Part shown: piece after piece, positions 11,261 through 20,261 of the stretch
Numbering within the stretch: position 1 is the first letter of the stretch
Layout of the letters: each line of letters opens with the position of its first letter
NCBI RefSeq assembly: GCF_050908845.1
Contig: NZ_CP194171.1
Coordinates: 1,426,001 to 1,490,000 of the forward strand
Reading direction: 5' to 3'
DNA: 64,000 nucleotides
From: Marinobacterium_D sp050908845
GTDB lineage: Bacteria; Pseudomonadota; Gammaproteobacteria; Pseudomonadales; Balneatricaceae
Made by a program: the position numbers and the translations under genes
Notes under the pieces: generated by a model
What the model was told of the DNA's origin: nothing
Database searches by the model: none
What the model saw: the letters and a program-made list of their open reading frames with translations, nothing else

Positions 11261-11346
11261 CGACCGGAATCCTTGCTAAATCTGAGGGCTAGATTAAATC
11301 CAAACAGCTGTTAGTATTAACCGTCCTAAGAATAAGGTCAACGAGT

Positions 11347-13467
11347 ATGGATGCATCGCACGACCCGCTTCTGGATTGCCTGGTGATACTTGCCCAGCAA
11401 TATCGGAGGCCCACATCAGCCGAAGTATTGGCAGACGGGCTGCCTCTGGTTGATAACCGCCTGACCCCGCAACTTTTCGTGCGTGCGGCGTCGCGGGCCG
11501 GTCTTGCCGCAAAGGTCGCCGAACGCCCGCTGAAAGAACTCTCCAGTCTGTTACTGCCTGTGGTCCTGCTGTTGAAGGACAAGGGCGCCTGTATTCTTCA
11601 CGAGCTGGATTACGAACGCCAGGAGGCTGTTGTTCAACAGCCTGAAAGCGGCGGCAGCTTCTCGCTGCCGCTGGAAAAGCTTGAAGAGCAGTACTCCGGA
11701 TACCTGATTTTCGTACGCCAGGAATATGCCTCCAACGGTGACTCCAACCGGGTACTCGATGGGCGCTCCGGACACTGGTTCTGGGGTACGCTGAAAAGAT
11801 CCAGCCGTATCTATCGCGACGTCCTGGTTGCGAGTTTTCTGATCAACCTGTTTGTGCTTGCGAACCCGCTGTTTGTCATGAATGTGTACGACCGGGTCGT
11901 GCCCAATGGTGCGGTGGAAACGCTCTGGGTGCTGGCGATCGGTGTCATGCTGGTGTACGCCTTCGACTTCGGACTGAAGATGTTGCGTGCCTACTTTATA
12001 GAGGTGGCCGCGAAAAAGGCCGATGTGCTGTTGTCAGCGCAGATTTTCGAGAAAGTGATGCGTGTCCGCTACGACCGGATGCCCGCCTCCGTCGGTGCCT
12101 TCGCAAGCAACCTGCGCGAGTTCGACAGTATTCGCAACTTTCTCAGCTCCACCACCAATACCGTCCTGATCGATATCCCGTTCATGCTGATCTACATCCT
12201 GGTGATCAGTCTGATCGGTGGTCCTCTGGTCGTGGTGCCCGCCGTTGCCGTTCCCGTGATTATTATTTATGCGATGATTATCCGACCCAAGCTGCGCGAT
12301 TCTGTCGAGCGTACCTTCGCCTCCTCGGCGCAGAAGAACGGTACCCTGGTGGAATCGCTTACCGCCATGGAAACGGTTAAAACCCAGCGCGCAGCCAGTC
12401 CGCTGCAGGAGCGCTGGGAGCAGGCTGTCGGTTACATTTCCCGCTGGGGATTAAGGTCAAGAATGCTGTCCTCGTCGGTGGTGACCTTTGCCGGCGCCAC
12501 GCAGCAGCTGGCCTCGGTGCTGATTATCATCGGCGGTGTCTACCTGATCATGGAACAGGAGCTCTCCCTGGGTGCCTTGATCGCCTGTAATATCCTGTCC
12601 GGCCGCGCCATTGCGCCGATGGCCCAGGTGGCAAGCCTGATCATCCAGTACGAACAGTCCGCCAAGGCGCTGAAAACCCTGAACGAGATCATGGAGCTGC
12701 CGGTAGAGCGTGATGAGGGCACCCATTTTGTGCATCGTCCGACGTTGAACGGAAACCTGGAATTCAAAAATGTTAGCTTCAACTATCCCGGCGTTGAACA
12801 TGCGGCGTTGAAGAACGTCTCTTTCCGTATCAAGGCCGGTGAGCGTGTGGCGATGATCGGGCGCATCGGCTCGGGCAAAACAACGATAGAAAAACTCCTG
12901 CTTGGGCTCTATCAGCCAAGCGATGGTGCGATTCTGCTTGATGGGGTCGATATCAACCAGATCGACCCCGTGGACCTGCGCCGTAACACCGGCTACGTAC
13001 CCCAGGATGTGATGCTGTTTGCCGGCTCCGTGCGGGATAACATCCTGATCGGTTCACCTCGGGCCACGGATGCCGACATGCTGAGAGCCGCCAAGCTGGC
13101 GGGTGTGGAGCAGTTTGTTAACCTGCACCCCATGGGGTTCGATATGCCTGCGGGCGAACGTGGTCAGGCTCTTTCGGGCGGCCAGAAACAATCGATCGCC
13201 ATTGCCCGGGCACTGCTTCACGAACCGAATCTGCTGATCCTGGATGAACCCAGTAATTCCATGGATAACGCCACGGAAGAGCAGTTCAAACGCCAGCTGA
13301 CTGACGTGATGAAGGGGCGCACCCTGCTGATGGTTACGCACAAGATGTCGCTGCTGTCGCTGGTTGATCGCCTGATCGTCGTTGATCAGGGGCAGATCGT
13401 CGCAGATGGGCCGAAAGATACGGTGCTGGAAGCACTCAAGCAGGGACGCCTGCAGGTTCGGCGATAG
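11347..13467 (+). CDS. lapB: Type I secretion ABC transporter, LapB family
   Basis: 706-residue half-transporter that powers export of large adhesins through the inner membrane. Order: an N-terminal degenerate C39 peptidase-like domain (about 1-130) in which the catalytic cysteine context is lost, so it should bind rather than cut the substrate; a membrane domain (about 155-430) of six predicted helices; an ATPase domain with Walker A GRIGSGKTT (505-513), signature LSGGQ (609-613) and Walker B LLILDEP (629-635). First gene of the operon lapB-lapC-luxR-tolC type. No large repetitive adhesin gene is in the window. Confidence 0.93.
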   Translation: MDASHDPLLDCLVILAQQYRRPTSAEVLADGLPLVDNRLTPQLFVRAASRAGLAAKVAERPLKELSSLLLPVVLLLKDKGACILHELDYERQEAVVQQPESGGSFSLPLEKLEEQYSGYLIFVRQEYASNGDSNRVLDGRSGHWFWGTLKRSSRIYRDVLVASFLINLFVLANPLFVMNVYDRVVPNGAVETLWVLAIGVMLVYAFDFGLKMLRAYFIEVAAKKADVLLSAQIFEKVMRVRYDRMPASVGAFASNLREFDSIRNFLSSTTNTVLIDIPFMLIYILVISLIGGPLVVVPAVAVPVIIIYAMIIRPKLRDSVERTFASSAQKNGTLVESLTAMETVKTQRAASPLQERWEQAVGYISRWGLRSRMLSSSVVTFAGATQQLASVLIIIGGVYLIMEQELSLGALIACNILSGRAIAPMAQVASLIIQYEQSAKALKTLNEIMELPVERDEGTHFVHRPTLNGNLEFKNVSFNYPGVEHAALKNVSFRIKAGERVAMIGRIGSGKTTIEKLLLGLYQPSDGAILLDGVDINQIDPVDLRRNTGYVPQDVMLFAGSVRDNILIGSPRATDADMLRAAKLAGVEQFVNLHPMGFDMPAGERGQALSGGQKQSIAIARALLHEPNLLILDEPSNSMDNATEEQFKRQLTDVMKGRTLLMVTHKMSLLSLVDRLIVVDQGQIVADGPKDTVLEALKQGRLQVRR

Positions 13468-13481
13468 GGAGCTGTGGGTCG

Positions 13482-14813
13482 ATGAAACATAAAGATGTAA
13501 CGCCAAGAGCCGAAGATCTCGGTTACACGTCGAGCATCAGCGCGGCCATGCTGGAGCAGGCGCCGCGCGGCGCCAGCCTGTTGCTCTGGTCCATGGCACT
13601 GTTTATCGCCGCTGCCATAGCCTGGGCCAACTGGGCGACGCTGGATGAGATCACCCGTGGTGATGGGGAGATCATTCCGTCACGACAGTTGCAGGTTGTT
13701 CAGAACCTGGAGGGTGGTATCGTCTCGGAGATACTGGTTCGTGAGGGGCAGCTTGTTGAGCAGGGCCAGGTCCTGATGCGGATCGAGGACAAGCGTTTTG
13801 TCAGCTCGGTGGAGGAAAACCGGGTGCGCTTCCTGGAGCTCCAGGCTAAAGGCGCACGACTTAACGCAGAGGCCAATAACGAGGAGCTGAAACTGCCGGA
13901 AGCATTTCCCGATCAGTACGCCAGCATGCTCGATCGTGAAGTGCGGCTTTACAACACTCGCAAAAGTGAGCTCGAAGCAAACCTGGCGGTGCTGAGCGAG
14001 CAGCGTCAGCAGCGTGAACAGGAGCTGCGTGAGGCGGAATCACGTCAGGGGCAGGTGCGCCGCAGCTACAACCTGCTGCTGCAGGAGATGCGCATCACCG
14101 AGCCGCTGCTGAGCGAAGGTGTTATCTCAGAGGTTGAGTATCTGCGGTTGAGGCGTCAGGTCAACGATCTGCGTGGCGAGCTCTCCAGTATCGAGCTGAG
14201 TTTGCCGCGTATCAGGTCGACCATCGATGAGATCGACCAGAAAGTTAAAGAGATGGAGTTGCAGTTCCGCAACAAGGCGCGCTCGGAACTCAATGAACTG
14301 GAAGCCGAGCAGGCGCGGCTGCAGGAAACGCTGACCGGTATGCAGGACCGCATCCGCCGTACCGAGGTGCGTGCTCCGATCAAGGGCCGCGTGAAACAGC
14401 TGCTGATCAACACTATCGGGGGCGTTGTCCGCCCCGGTGACCAGCTGCTCAATATAGTGCCCTGGGAAGACAAGCTTTTGGTCGAAACCAAGATCCGGCC
14501 ATCAGATATCGGCCAGCTTCGGGTGGGGCAGCCAGCGGTGGTAAAAGTCAGCGCCTATGACTTTGCCATTTATGGCGGACTTCCGGCGGAACTTGTCTAT
14601 ATTTCACCGAGCACTATCGTCGACGAGCAGGACGAAACCTATTACCTGGTGCGGCTTGAAACCGAGAGGCCCTACCTCGGCGACGAACAGGAAATGCCGC
14701 TGATAGCGGGGATGACGGTATCGGCGGATATCATGACCGGTAAGAAAACGGTACTCCAGTATCTGCTGAAACCGATTACCAGAGCACGGGAGCGTGCGCT
14801 GACGGAGCGTTAG
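13482..14813 (+). CDS. lapC: Type I secretion membrane fusion protein, HlyD/LapC family
   Basis: 443-residue periplasmic adaptor. A short cytoplasmic N-terminus, one membrane helix (about residues 28-48, ASLLLWSMALFIAAAIAWANW), a lipoyl half (EIIPSRQLQVVQNLEGGIVSEILVREGQLVEQGQVLMRIED), a long coiled-coil hairpin (about 100-290) and the second half (VRAPIKGRVKQLLINTIGGVVRPGDQLLNIVP). Joins the ABC exporter to the TolC-like outer membrane protein. 14 bp after lapB, 1 bp before the LuxR gene, so cotranscribed. Confidence 0.93.
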   Translation: MKHKDVTPRAEDLGYTSSISAAMLEQAPRGASLLLWSMALFIAAAIAWANWATLDEITRGDGEIIPSRQLQVVQNLEGGIVSEILVREGQLVEQGQVLMRIEDKRFVSSVEENRVRFLELQAKGARLNAEANNEELKLPEAFPDQYASMLDREVRLYNTRKSELEANLAVLSEQRQQREQELREAESRQGQVRRSYNLLLQEMRITEPLLSEGVISEVEYLRLRRQVNDLRGELSSIELSLPRIRSTIDEIDQKVKEMELQFRNKARSELNELEAEQARLQETLTGMQDRIRRTEVRAPIKGRVKQLLINTIGGVVRPGDQLLNIVPWEDKLLVETKIRPSDIGQLRVGQPAVVKVSAYDFAIYGGLPAELVYISPSTIVDEQDETYYLVRLETERPYLGDEQEMPLIAGMTVSADIMTGKKTVLQYLLKPITRARERALTER

Positions 14814-14814
14814 A

Positions 14815-15435
14815 ATGGATTATTTTTGCCTGGTTGCCCGGGAGGATATTGCAGAGCGCTGGTCACTGGCATTGCATGTGACGCTGAATCACCTCAGCAC
14901 TGACGTGCTGGACGACAAACTTCCGGGAGAGGGGATCTGCCTGGCGCATTGGGATTGCCTGATGCCGGCGGCCCGGGAGCGCCTGTTATGCCAGGCGCAT
15001 AACAGCGCACTGCAGCTGCTGGTGCTGACCGACTACCCCAACACGGAACAGGGCCGGGAGGTGATTCGGCGTGGCGCCAAAGGGTACGGCAACACGTTTG
15101 TGACTCCCAGTCTGCTGGGAGAGATGGTGAAGGCGGTCAAGGCGGGGGATATCTGGGCAGGTCCCGACGTCTTGCAATCGGTGTTGCGACTGTTGCTGGA
15201 GCAGGTCGACCCACCGGCAAAAAGCCTTGCGGAGCGCTTTGGATTGAGTGACCGCGAGGCTGAAGTACTGGTTGAAGTGATGGCCGGTGCCAGTAACAAG
15301 GTCGTTGCACGACGGCTGAATATAACCGAACGGACAGTAAAAGCGCATATGAGTGCTATCCTCACTAAGACGGGTGCTCATGATCGCGTTGAACTGATTT
15401 TGCTGGCTCAGCACGCTGAGCAAAACGCTGTCTAG
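14815..15435 (+). CDS. LuxR/NarL-type regulator inside the type I secretion operon
   Basis: 206 residues. The C-terminal GerE-type helix-turn-helix is clear (LSDREAEVLVEVMAGASNKVVARRLNITERTVKAHMSAILTKTGAHDRVELILLAQH, about residues 144-200). The N-terminal half is receiver-like in layout (LVLTDYPNTEQGREVIRRGAKGYGNTFVTPSLLGEMVKAVKAGDIW) but short and without an obvious phospho-acceptor aspartate, so phosphorylation control is doubtful. GGAG lies 7 nt upstream of the ATG. Its location between lapC and the tolC-like gene suggests it controls adhesin export or the operon itself. Confidence 0.88.
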   Translation: MDYFCLVAREDIAERWSLALHVTLNHLSTDVLDDKLPGEGICLAHWDCLMPAARERLLCQAHNSALQLLVLTDYPNTEQGREVIRRGAKGYGNTFVTPSLLGEMVKAVKAGDIWAGPDVLQSVLRLLLEQVDPPAKSLAERFGLSDREAEVLVEVMAGASNKVVARRLNITERTVKAHMSAILTKTGAHDRVELILLAQHAEQNAV

Positions 15436-15464
15436 ACAGGGACAGACGAAAACAGGGGAAGAAG

Positions 15465-16859
15465 ATGGAGTTTAAACAGTCTTTGCTCGCTGCGGCTCTG
15501 CTAGCCGTGATGGCCGGCGGTGTCCAGGCAGCGACAGTACAGGAAGTTGTAGCGGATAATCTGGCCCAGAACCCTGAGGTCGCACGGGCGCTTGAAAGCT
15601 ATCGTGCGGTGACCAAGGAGGTTGACCAGGCCAAGGCGGGTTATCTGCCCACCGTGGATGCCACCCTGGGCTACGGCTGGGAGTGGACTGACAAGGAAAA
15701 CGGCATTCAGGATACCGAGCTGAACCGACGCGAGGGACGCCTGAACGTCAACCAGATGCTGTTTGACGGCCTGGCCACACCGAGCGAGGTCAAACGTCAG
15801 GAGGCGCGTATGGCGTCAGCCCGCAGTGCGGCGCTTGATGTGGCGGAGAACTACGCGCTGCAGGCGTCCCGGGCCTATCTGGAGCTGCTGCGCCGCGACC
15901 AGCTGCTGAAACTGTCGAAGGAAACCCTGTATAACCACGTCAATATCTACGACCAGATCAAGCGTCGTTCGGAATCGGGTCTGGGTACCATGGCGTCGAT
16001 CCAGCAGGCTGAAGGCCGTCTGGCCCTGGCCGAGGTTAACACCTTGGCCGCCGAGAACAATCTGCTCGATGCCCAGGCAAACTACGAGCGTGTAGTCGGC
16101 CAGCCGGCGCCGGAAGTGCTGGAGCCGCTGGACGAAATGTTCGAGCTGCCTGGAACGCTCGACGAGGCACTGGCGATCGCCAATGAGAATCACCCGATTG
16201 TGGGCGTAGCCCAGGCAGACGTGGAAGCGACCTACGCTCAGCGCGATGCCGCCAAGAGCGCCATGTATCCGCGCCTGGATCTCGAGCTCGAGCGTCGTTG
16301 GGACGAGGATATTGATGGTATCGAAGGCAATGATGAAGACTTCACTGCCATGCTGCGCCTGCGCTACAACCTGTTTAACGGCGGTGCCGACAAGGCACGT
16401 ATCCGTCAGACCGAGTACCAGATTGGCGAAGCGCAGCAGGTTCAGCGCGACTCCATGCGTCAGATCAAGCAGAGCCTGGAACTGTCCTGGAACGCCAACG
16501 AGATTCTCGGTCGCCAGATCGAGCATCTGGAACAGCACGTGATGTCCAGTGAGGAGACCCGCAACTCCTACAAGAAACAGTTCGATATCGGTCAGCGCTC
16601 ACTGCTCGACCTGCTCGATACCGAGAACGAAGTGTTCTCCGCAAAGAACCAGCTGGCGGAAGCACAGCTTGATCAGCAGATCGCCCAATTGCGTATCCTG
16701 AACGGTACCGGGCAGCTGCTGCAGGCGATGGCGATCGAAATGCCGTTCGATGACGAGGTAGCTCTGGCTGCTGAAACTGTCACCACCGAGCCCGAAGCGA
16801 TGCCTGAAGGCGAGATGGCGCCGGAGGAGGAGATGGGGTCTGACAGCAGCGCCAGCTGA
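15465..16859 (+). CDS. TolC-family outer membrane protein of type I secretion (LapE/AggA-like)
   Basis: 464 residues with a signal peptide (MEFKQSLLAAALLAVMAGGVQA). Two internally repeated helical halves typical of outer membrane efflux proteins: VVADNLAQNPEVARALESYRAVTKEVDQAKAGYLPTVDATLGYG and later RQTEYQIGEAQQVQRDSMRQIKQSLELSWN, with SYKKQFDIGQRSLLDLLDTENEVFSAKNQLAEAQ near the end. Strongly acidic, Met-rich tail. Last gene of the operon, followed by a strong terminator. Confidence 0.93.
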   Translation: MEFKQSLLAAALLAVMAGGVQAATVQEVVADNLAQNPEVARALESYRAVTKEVDQAKAGYLPTVDATLGYGWEWTDKENGIQDTELNRREGRLNVNQMLFDGLATPSEVKRQEARMASARSAALDVAENYALQASRAYLELLRRDQLLKLSKETLYNHVNIYDQIKRRSESGLGTMASIQQAEGRLALAEVNTLAAENNLLDAQANYERVVGQPAPEVLEPLDEMFELPGTLDEALAIANENHPIVGVAQADVEATYAQRDAAKSAMYPRLDLELERRWDEDIDGIEGNDEDFTAMLRLRYNLFNGGADKARIRQTEYQIGEAQQVQRDSMRQIKQSLELSWNANEILGRQIEHLEQHVMSSEETRNSYKKQFDIGQRSLLDLLDTENEVFSAKNQLAEAQLDQQIAQLRILNGTGQLLQAMAIEMPFDDEVALAAETVTTEPEAMPEGEMAPEEEMGSDSSAS

Positions 16860-16916
16860 GGTCTGATTGCATCCATAGAGGTGGCTGGCTAAAATCGCCG
16901 CCATCCTTTTTACCTG

Positions 16917-16950
16917 AGAGGGTTGCAGGAGCTGCAACCCTCTTTCTGTT
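16917..16950 (+). terminator. Strong terminator after the type I secretion operon
   Basis: Perfect 12-bp stem AGAGGGTTGCAG / CTGCAACCCTCT around a GAG loop, followed by TTCTGTTTT. It separates the secretion operon from the mevalonate operon. Confidence 0.93.
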
Positions 16951-17013
16951 TTAGCCACAGGACGTAGTTTTTCCGCGAGCGCAGGATGCGCAGCAGCGGG
17001 ACAAAGAGAGCCG

Positions 17014-18051
17014 ATGAAATCACACAAGATACTTCAGGCACCTATCCCGATGCGCTGGGTGGGCCCGGTCAAGATCAGCGGTAATGTACTGGATGAAAGC
17101 CTGAGCGTCCCCCTGGCCACCTACGAAACTCCGCTCTGGCCCTCCGTTGGGCGTGGTGCGCGGGTGTCGATGCTGTGCGAAGAGGGCATCAAGACCACCC
17201 TGGTTGACGAGCGGATGACCCGTTCCATCCTGCTGGAAGCCGATGATGCGCTGGCCGCGCACCAGGCGGTGGAGTCGATCAAGGCGCGCCGGGATGACCT
17301 GAACGCGGTGGTCGCAACAAGCAGCCGCTTTGCCAACCTGATCGATATGCACAGTCAGATCGTCGGCAACCTGATCTACCTGCGACTTGAGTTCACCACC
17401 GGTGACGCCTCAGGTCACAACATGGTGACCAATGCGGCGGACAAGCTGTTTCCCTGGCTGCTGGCGGAATATCCACAGCTGCGTTACAGCTCCATCTCGG
17501 CCAACTACTGCTCGGACAAAAAGGCGACCGCCGTTAACGGTATTCTCGGTCGTGGCAAATACGTGGTCAGCGAGATTCTGATTCCACGTGATGTCTGCGA
17601 GCGTCGTCTGAAGACTACGCCGGAAAAAGTGGTCGACCTGAACATCAAGAAAAACCTGATCGGCACCCTGATGGCGGGTGGCCTGCGCAGTGCCAATGCG
17701 CACTACGCCAACATGCTGCTGGCCTTTTATCTGGCCACCGGTCAGGACGCTGCAAATATCATTGAAGGCTCCCAGGGTGTGGTACACGCCGAGGTGCGTG
17801 ATGGCGATCTCTACTTCTCCTGCACCCTGCCGAACCTGATTGTCGGCTCGGTCGGTAACGGCAAGGGGATAGATTTTGTCGAGGATAACCTCAGGCAACT
17901 GGGCTGCCGCGAAGAGCGTGAGCCGGGCGCCAATGCCCGCCGCCTGGCCGCCATTTGTGCAGCCACGGTACTCTGCGGTGAGCTTTCTTTGTTGGCGGCA
18001 CAGACCAACCCGGGTGAGCTGATGGATGCTCACATCAAGTTGGAGCGCTGA
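17014..18051 (+). CDS. mvaA: Hydroxymethylglutaryl-CoA reductase, class I-like
   Basis: Reduces HMG-CoA to mevalonate. 345 residues, soluble, without the membrane domain of the eukaryotic enzyme. The four class I catalytic residues can be placed: Glu38 (ATYETPLWPS), Lys169 (SDKKATAVNGILGRGK), Asp245 (TGQDAAN) and His340 (MDAHIKLER), with the TGDASGHNM cofactor/substrate motif at 129-137. The motifs fit class I (usually NADPH-dependent) better than the class II bacterial enzymes; this is inference. First gene of the mevalonate operon; it overlaps the next gene by one base. Confidence 0.93.
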   Translation: MKSHKILQAPIPMRWVGPVKISGNVLDESLSVPLATYETPLWPSVGRGARVSMLCEEGIKTTLVDERMTRSILLEADDALAAHQAVESIKARRDDLNAVVATSSRFANLIDMHSQIVGNLIYLRLEFTTGDASGHNMVTNAADKLFPWLLAEYPQLRYSSISANYCSDKKATAVNGILGRGKYVVSEILIPRDVCERRLKTTPEKVVDLNIKKNLIGTLMAGGLRSANAHYANMLLAFYLATGQDAANIIEGSQGVVHAEVRDGDLYFSCTLPNLIVGSVGNGKGIDFVEDNLRQLGCREEREPGANARRLAAICAATVLCGELSLLAAQTNPGELMDAHIKLER

Positions 18052-19079
18052 TGTCCGATCAGATCAATGATCGCAAGATCGAGCATATCCGTGCTATCGA
18101 GAACGATCCGGCCACCGATCGTGACGGGCGCTACTTTGATCGGATTCATCTGACCCATCGGGCGCTACCGGATCTGGATCTGGCGGCCGTGGACCCGGCG
18201 GTGGAGTTTCTCGGCAAGCGTCTGAGTTTTCCGCTGCTGATCTCGTCGATGACCGGTGGCGACCATGAGCTGGTGCGCAAGATCAACCGCCACCTGGCCG
18301 AAGCAGCGGAGCAGTGCGGCGTTGCGTTGGCCGTGGGGTCCCAGCGGGTGATGTTCGACCAGCCGGCGGCGCGGGCCAGTTTCGAACTGCGCCAGTTTGC
18401 GCCGTCCACGGTGCTGATCGGCAATGTCGGTGCCGTGCAGCTGAACTACGGTTTCGGTATCGAGCAGTGCCAGGCGGCGGTGGATTGTCTGAAGGCCGAC
18501 GGCCTTTATCTGCACCTGAACCCGCTGCAGGAGGCGATCCAGCCGGAGGGCGATACCAATTTTGCCGGAATCGCTCAGCGCATTGGCGAGATTACTCAGT
18601 CGCTGAGCGTTCCGGTGCTGCTGAAAGAGGTGGGTTCCGGCCTGTCTTCGGAAGATATCGCCGCGGGTTACGCCCAGGGCGTGCGCCATTTTGATGTGGC
18701 CGGAACCGGCGGTACCTCCTGGAGCCGGATTGAGCACCACCGCCGCAATGATGGCAGCGATATCGGCCTGCGCTTCCAGGACTGGGGTCTGCCGACTCCG
18801 CTGGCGCTGAAACGTGCCGAACCCTGGCTGGAGCGGATCAACCTGATCGCCAGTGGCGGCCTCAGAGATGGGCTCGATATGGCTAAATCTGTTATACTCG
18901 GCGCCTCGCTGTGCGGCCTGGCGGCGCCTTTCCTGCGCCCGGCAGCCGAGTCGACCGAGGCCGTGATTGCAGAAATCGAGCGGTTAAAACGTGAATTTGT
19001 AACAGCGATGTTCCTGCTAGGCGTTGCGGATGTTGCCTCACTGCGCAACAACCGGGCGCTGATCTTGGACGAGCGTTGA
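18051..19079 (+). CDS. fni: Type 2 isopentenyl-diphosphate delta-isomerase
   Basis: FMN- and NAD(P)H-dependent interconversion of IPP and DMAPP. 342-residue TIM barrel. Family segments: NDRKIEHIRAIENDP at the N-terminus, PLLISSMTGG, GSQRVMFDQP, LHLNPLQEAIQPEGDTNF, VPVLLKEVGSGLS, DVAGTGGTSWSRIEHHR and NLIASGGLRDGLDMAKSVILGASLCGLAAPFL, the last being the FMN phosphate-binding part. Starts inside the mvaA stop (TGATG). Type 2 isomerase is the usual partner of bacterial mevalonate operons. Confidence 0.96.
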   Translation: MSDQINDRKIEHIRAIENDPATDRDGRYFDRIHLTHRALPDLDLAAVDPAVEFLGKRLSFPLLISSMTGGDHELVRKINRHLAEAAEQCGVALAVGSQRVMFDQPAARASFELRQFAPSTVLIGNVGAVQLNYGFGIEQCQAAVDCLKADGLYLHLNPLQEAIQPEGDTNFAGIAQRIGEITQSLSVPVLLKEVGSGLSSEDIAAGYAQGVRHFDVAGTGGTSWSRIEHHRRNDGSDIGLRFQDWGLPTPLALKRAEPWLERINLIASGGLRDGLDMAKSVILGASLCGLAAPFLRPAAESTEAVIAEIERLKREFVTAMFLLGVADVASLRNNRALILDER

Positions 19080-19094
19080 GGATCCAAGCCTAAG

Positions 19095-20261
19095 ATGTCC
19101 GTGGGTATAGACGAAATCAGTTTTTATACGTCCAGCTACTACTTCGATTTGAGGACGTTGGCGGAATTCCAGGAGACCGACCCGGAGAAGTATTATGTCG
19201 GGATCGGGCAGGAAAAAATGGGCATGGCCGCCCCCGATGAAGATATCGTCACCATGGCAGCCAATGCCGCCCGGCCGCTGATCGACGCCGCCGGCAGCGA
19301 TGCCGTCAGTACGCTGCTGTTTGCCACCGAAACCGGTATCGACCAGTCCAAGGCGGCTGGCGTTTACGTGCACCGCCTGCTGGGGCTTGGTGCCAACTGC
19401 CGTGTGGTTGAACTCAAGCAGGCCTGCTACAGCGCCACCGCGGCGCTGCAGATGGCCTGTGCCCTGGTGGCGCGTCAGCCGGAGCGCAAGGTACTGGTGA
19501 TCGCCTCCGATGTGGCCCGTTACGACCTGAACACGCCGGGGGAAGCGACCCAGGGCTGCGGTGCCGTGGCGATGATGATCAGCGCCAACCCGCGCCTGGT
19601 CAGCATCGATCCGGAAGTGGGTAACTACACCGAAGACGTGATGGATTTCTGGCGTCCGAACTACCGCACAACGGCGCTGGTGGATGGCAAATACTCCACC
19701 AAGATCTATCTGAAGTCGCTGAAAAAGGCCTGGGAGAACTTCCGCGAAGTCAGTGCCCTGAATTTTTCCGACCTGAGCCGTTTCTGCTATCACCTGCCGT
19801 TCAGCCGCATGGCGCAGAAGGCACACCAGCACCTGGCCAAAATGAACAAGGTGGCGCTGACACCGGAACAGATCGAAGAGCAGATCGAGCCGACACTCAG
19901 CTATAACCGCACGATCGGTAACAGCTATACCGCGTCGATGTATATTGGGCTCTGCTCGTTGCTGGAGACCTGCCAGGAGAACCTGGCCGGCCAGCGTATC
20001 GGCTTTTTCAGCTACGGTTCCGGTTGTGTCGCCGAGTTCTTCAGTGGCACGGTCAAGCCGGGCTATGAGCAGCACCTGCATACCGAGGCGCACCGCGAGC
20101 TACTCGACAACCGTGAGTCGCTGAGCTACGACGAGTACCTCAATCTTTACAACTACCCCAACCCCACCGACGGTGGTGAGCACGAGTTGCCCCACGTCAC
20201 CCGTGGCGGCTACCGGCTTGCGGCGATCAGTCATCACAAGCGCGAATACGTGACCTGCTGA
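19095..20261 (+). CDS. mvaS: Hydroxymethylglutaryl-CoA synthase
   Basis: Condenses acetyl-CoA and acetoacetyl-CoA to HMG-CoA. 388 residues, thiolase fold. Catalytic residues fall at the same numbers as in staphylococcal enzyme: Glu79 (FATETGID), Cys111 (ELKQACYSATAAL) and His233 (RFCYHLPFSRMAQKA). GAGGA ribosome-binding site upstream. It overlaps the next kinase gene by one base. No acetoacetyl-CoA thiolase is in the window; it must come from elsewhere. Confidence 0.96.
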   Translation: MSVGIDEISFYTSSYYFDLRTLAEFQETDPEKYYVGIGQEKMGMAAPDEDIVTMAANAARPLIDAAGSDAVSTLLFATETGIDQSKAAGVYVHRLLGLGANCRVVELKQACYSATAALQMACALVARQPERKVLVIASDVARYDLNTPGEATQGCGAVAMMISANPRLVSIDPEVGNYTEDVMDFWRPNYRTTALVDGKYSTKIYLKSLKKAWENFREVSALNFSDLSRFCYHLPFSRMAQKAHQHLAKMNKVALTPEQIEEQIEPTLSYNRTIGNSYTASMYIGLCSLLETCQENLAGQRIGFFSYGSGCVAEFFSGTVKPGYEQHLHTEAHRELLDNRESLSYDEYLNLYNYPNPTDGGEHELPHVTRGGYRLAAISHHKREYVTC

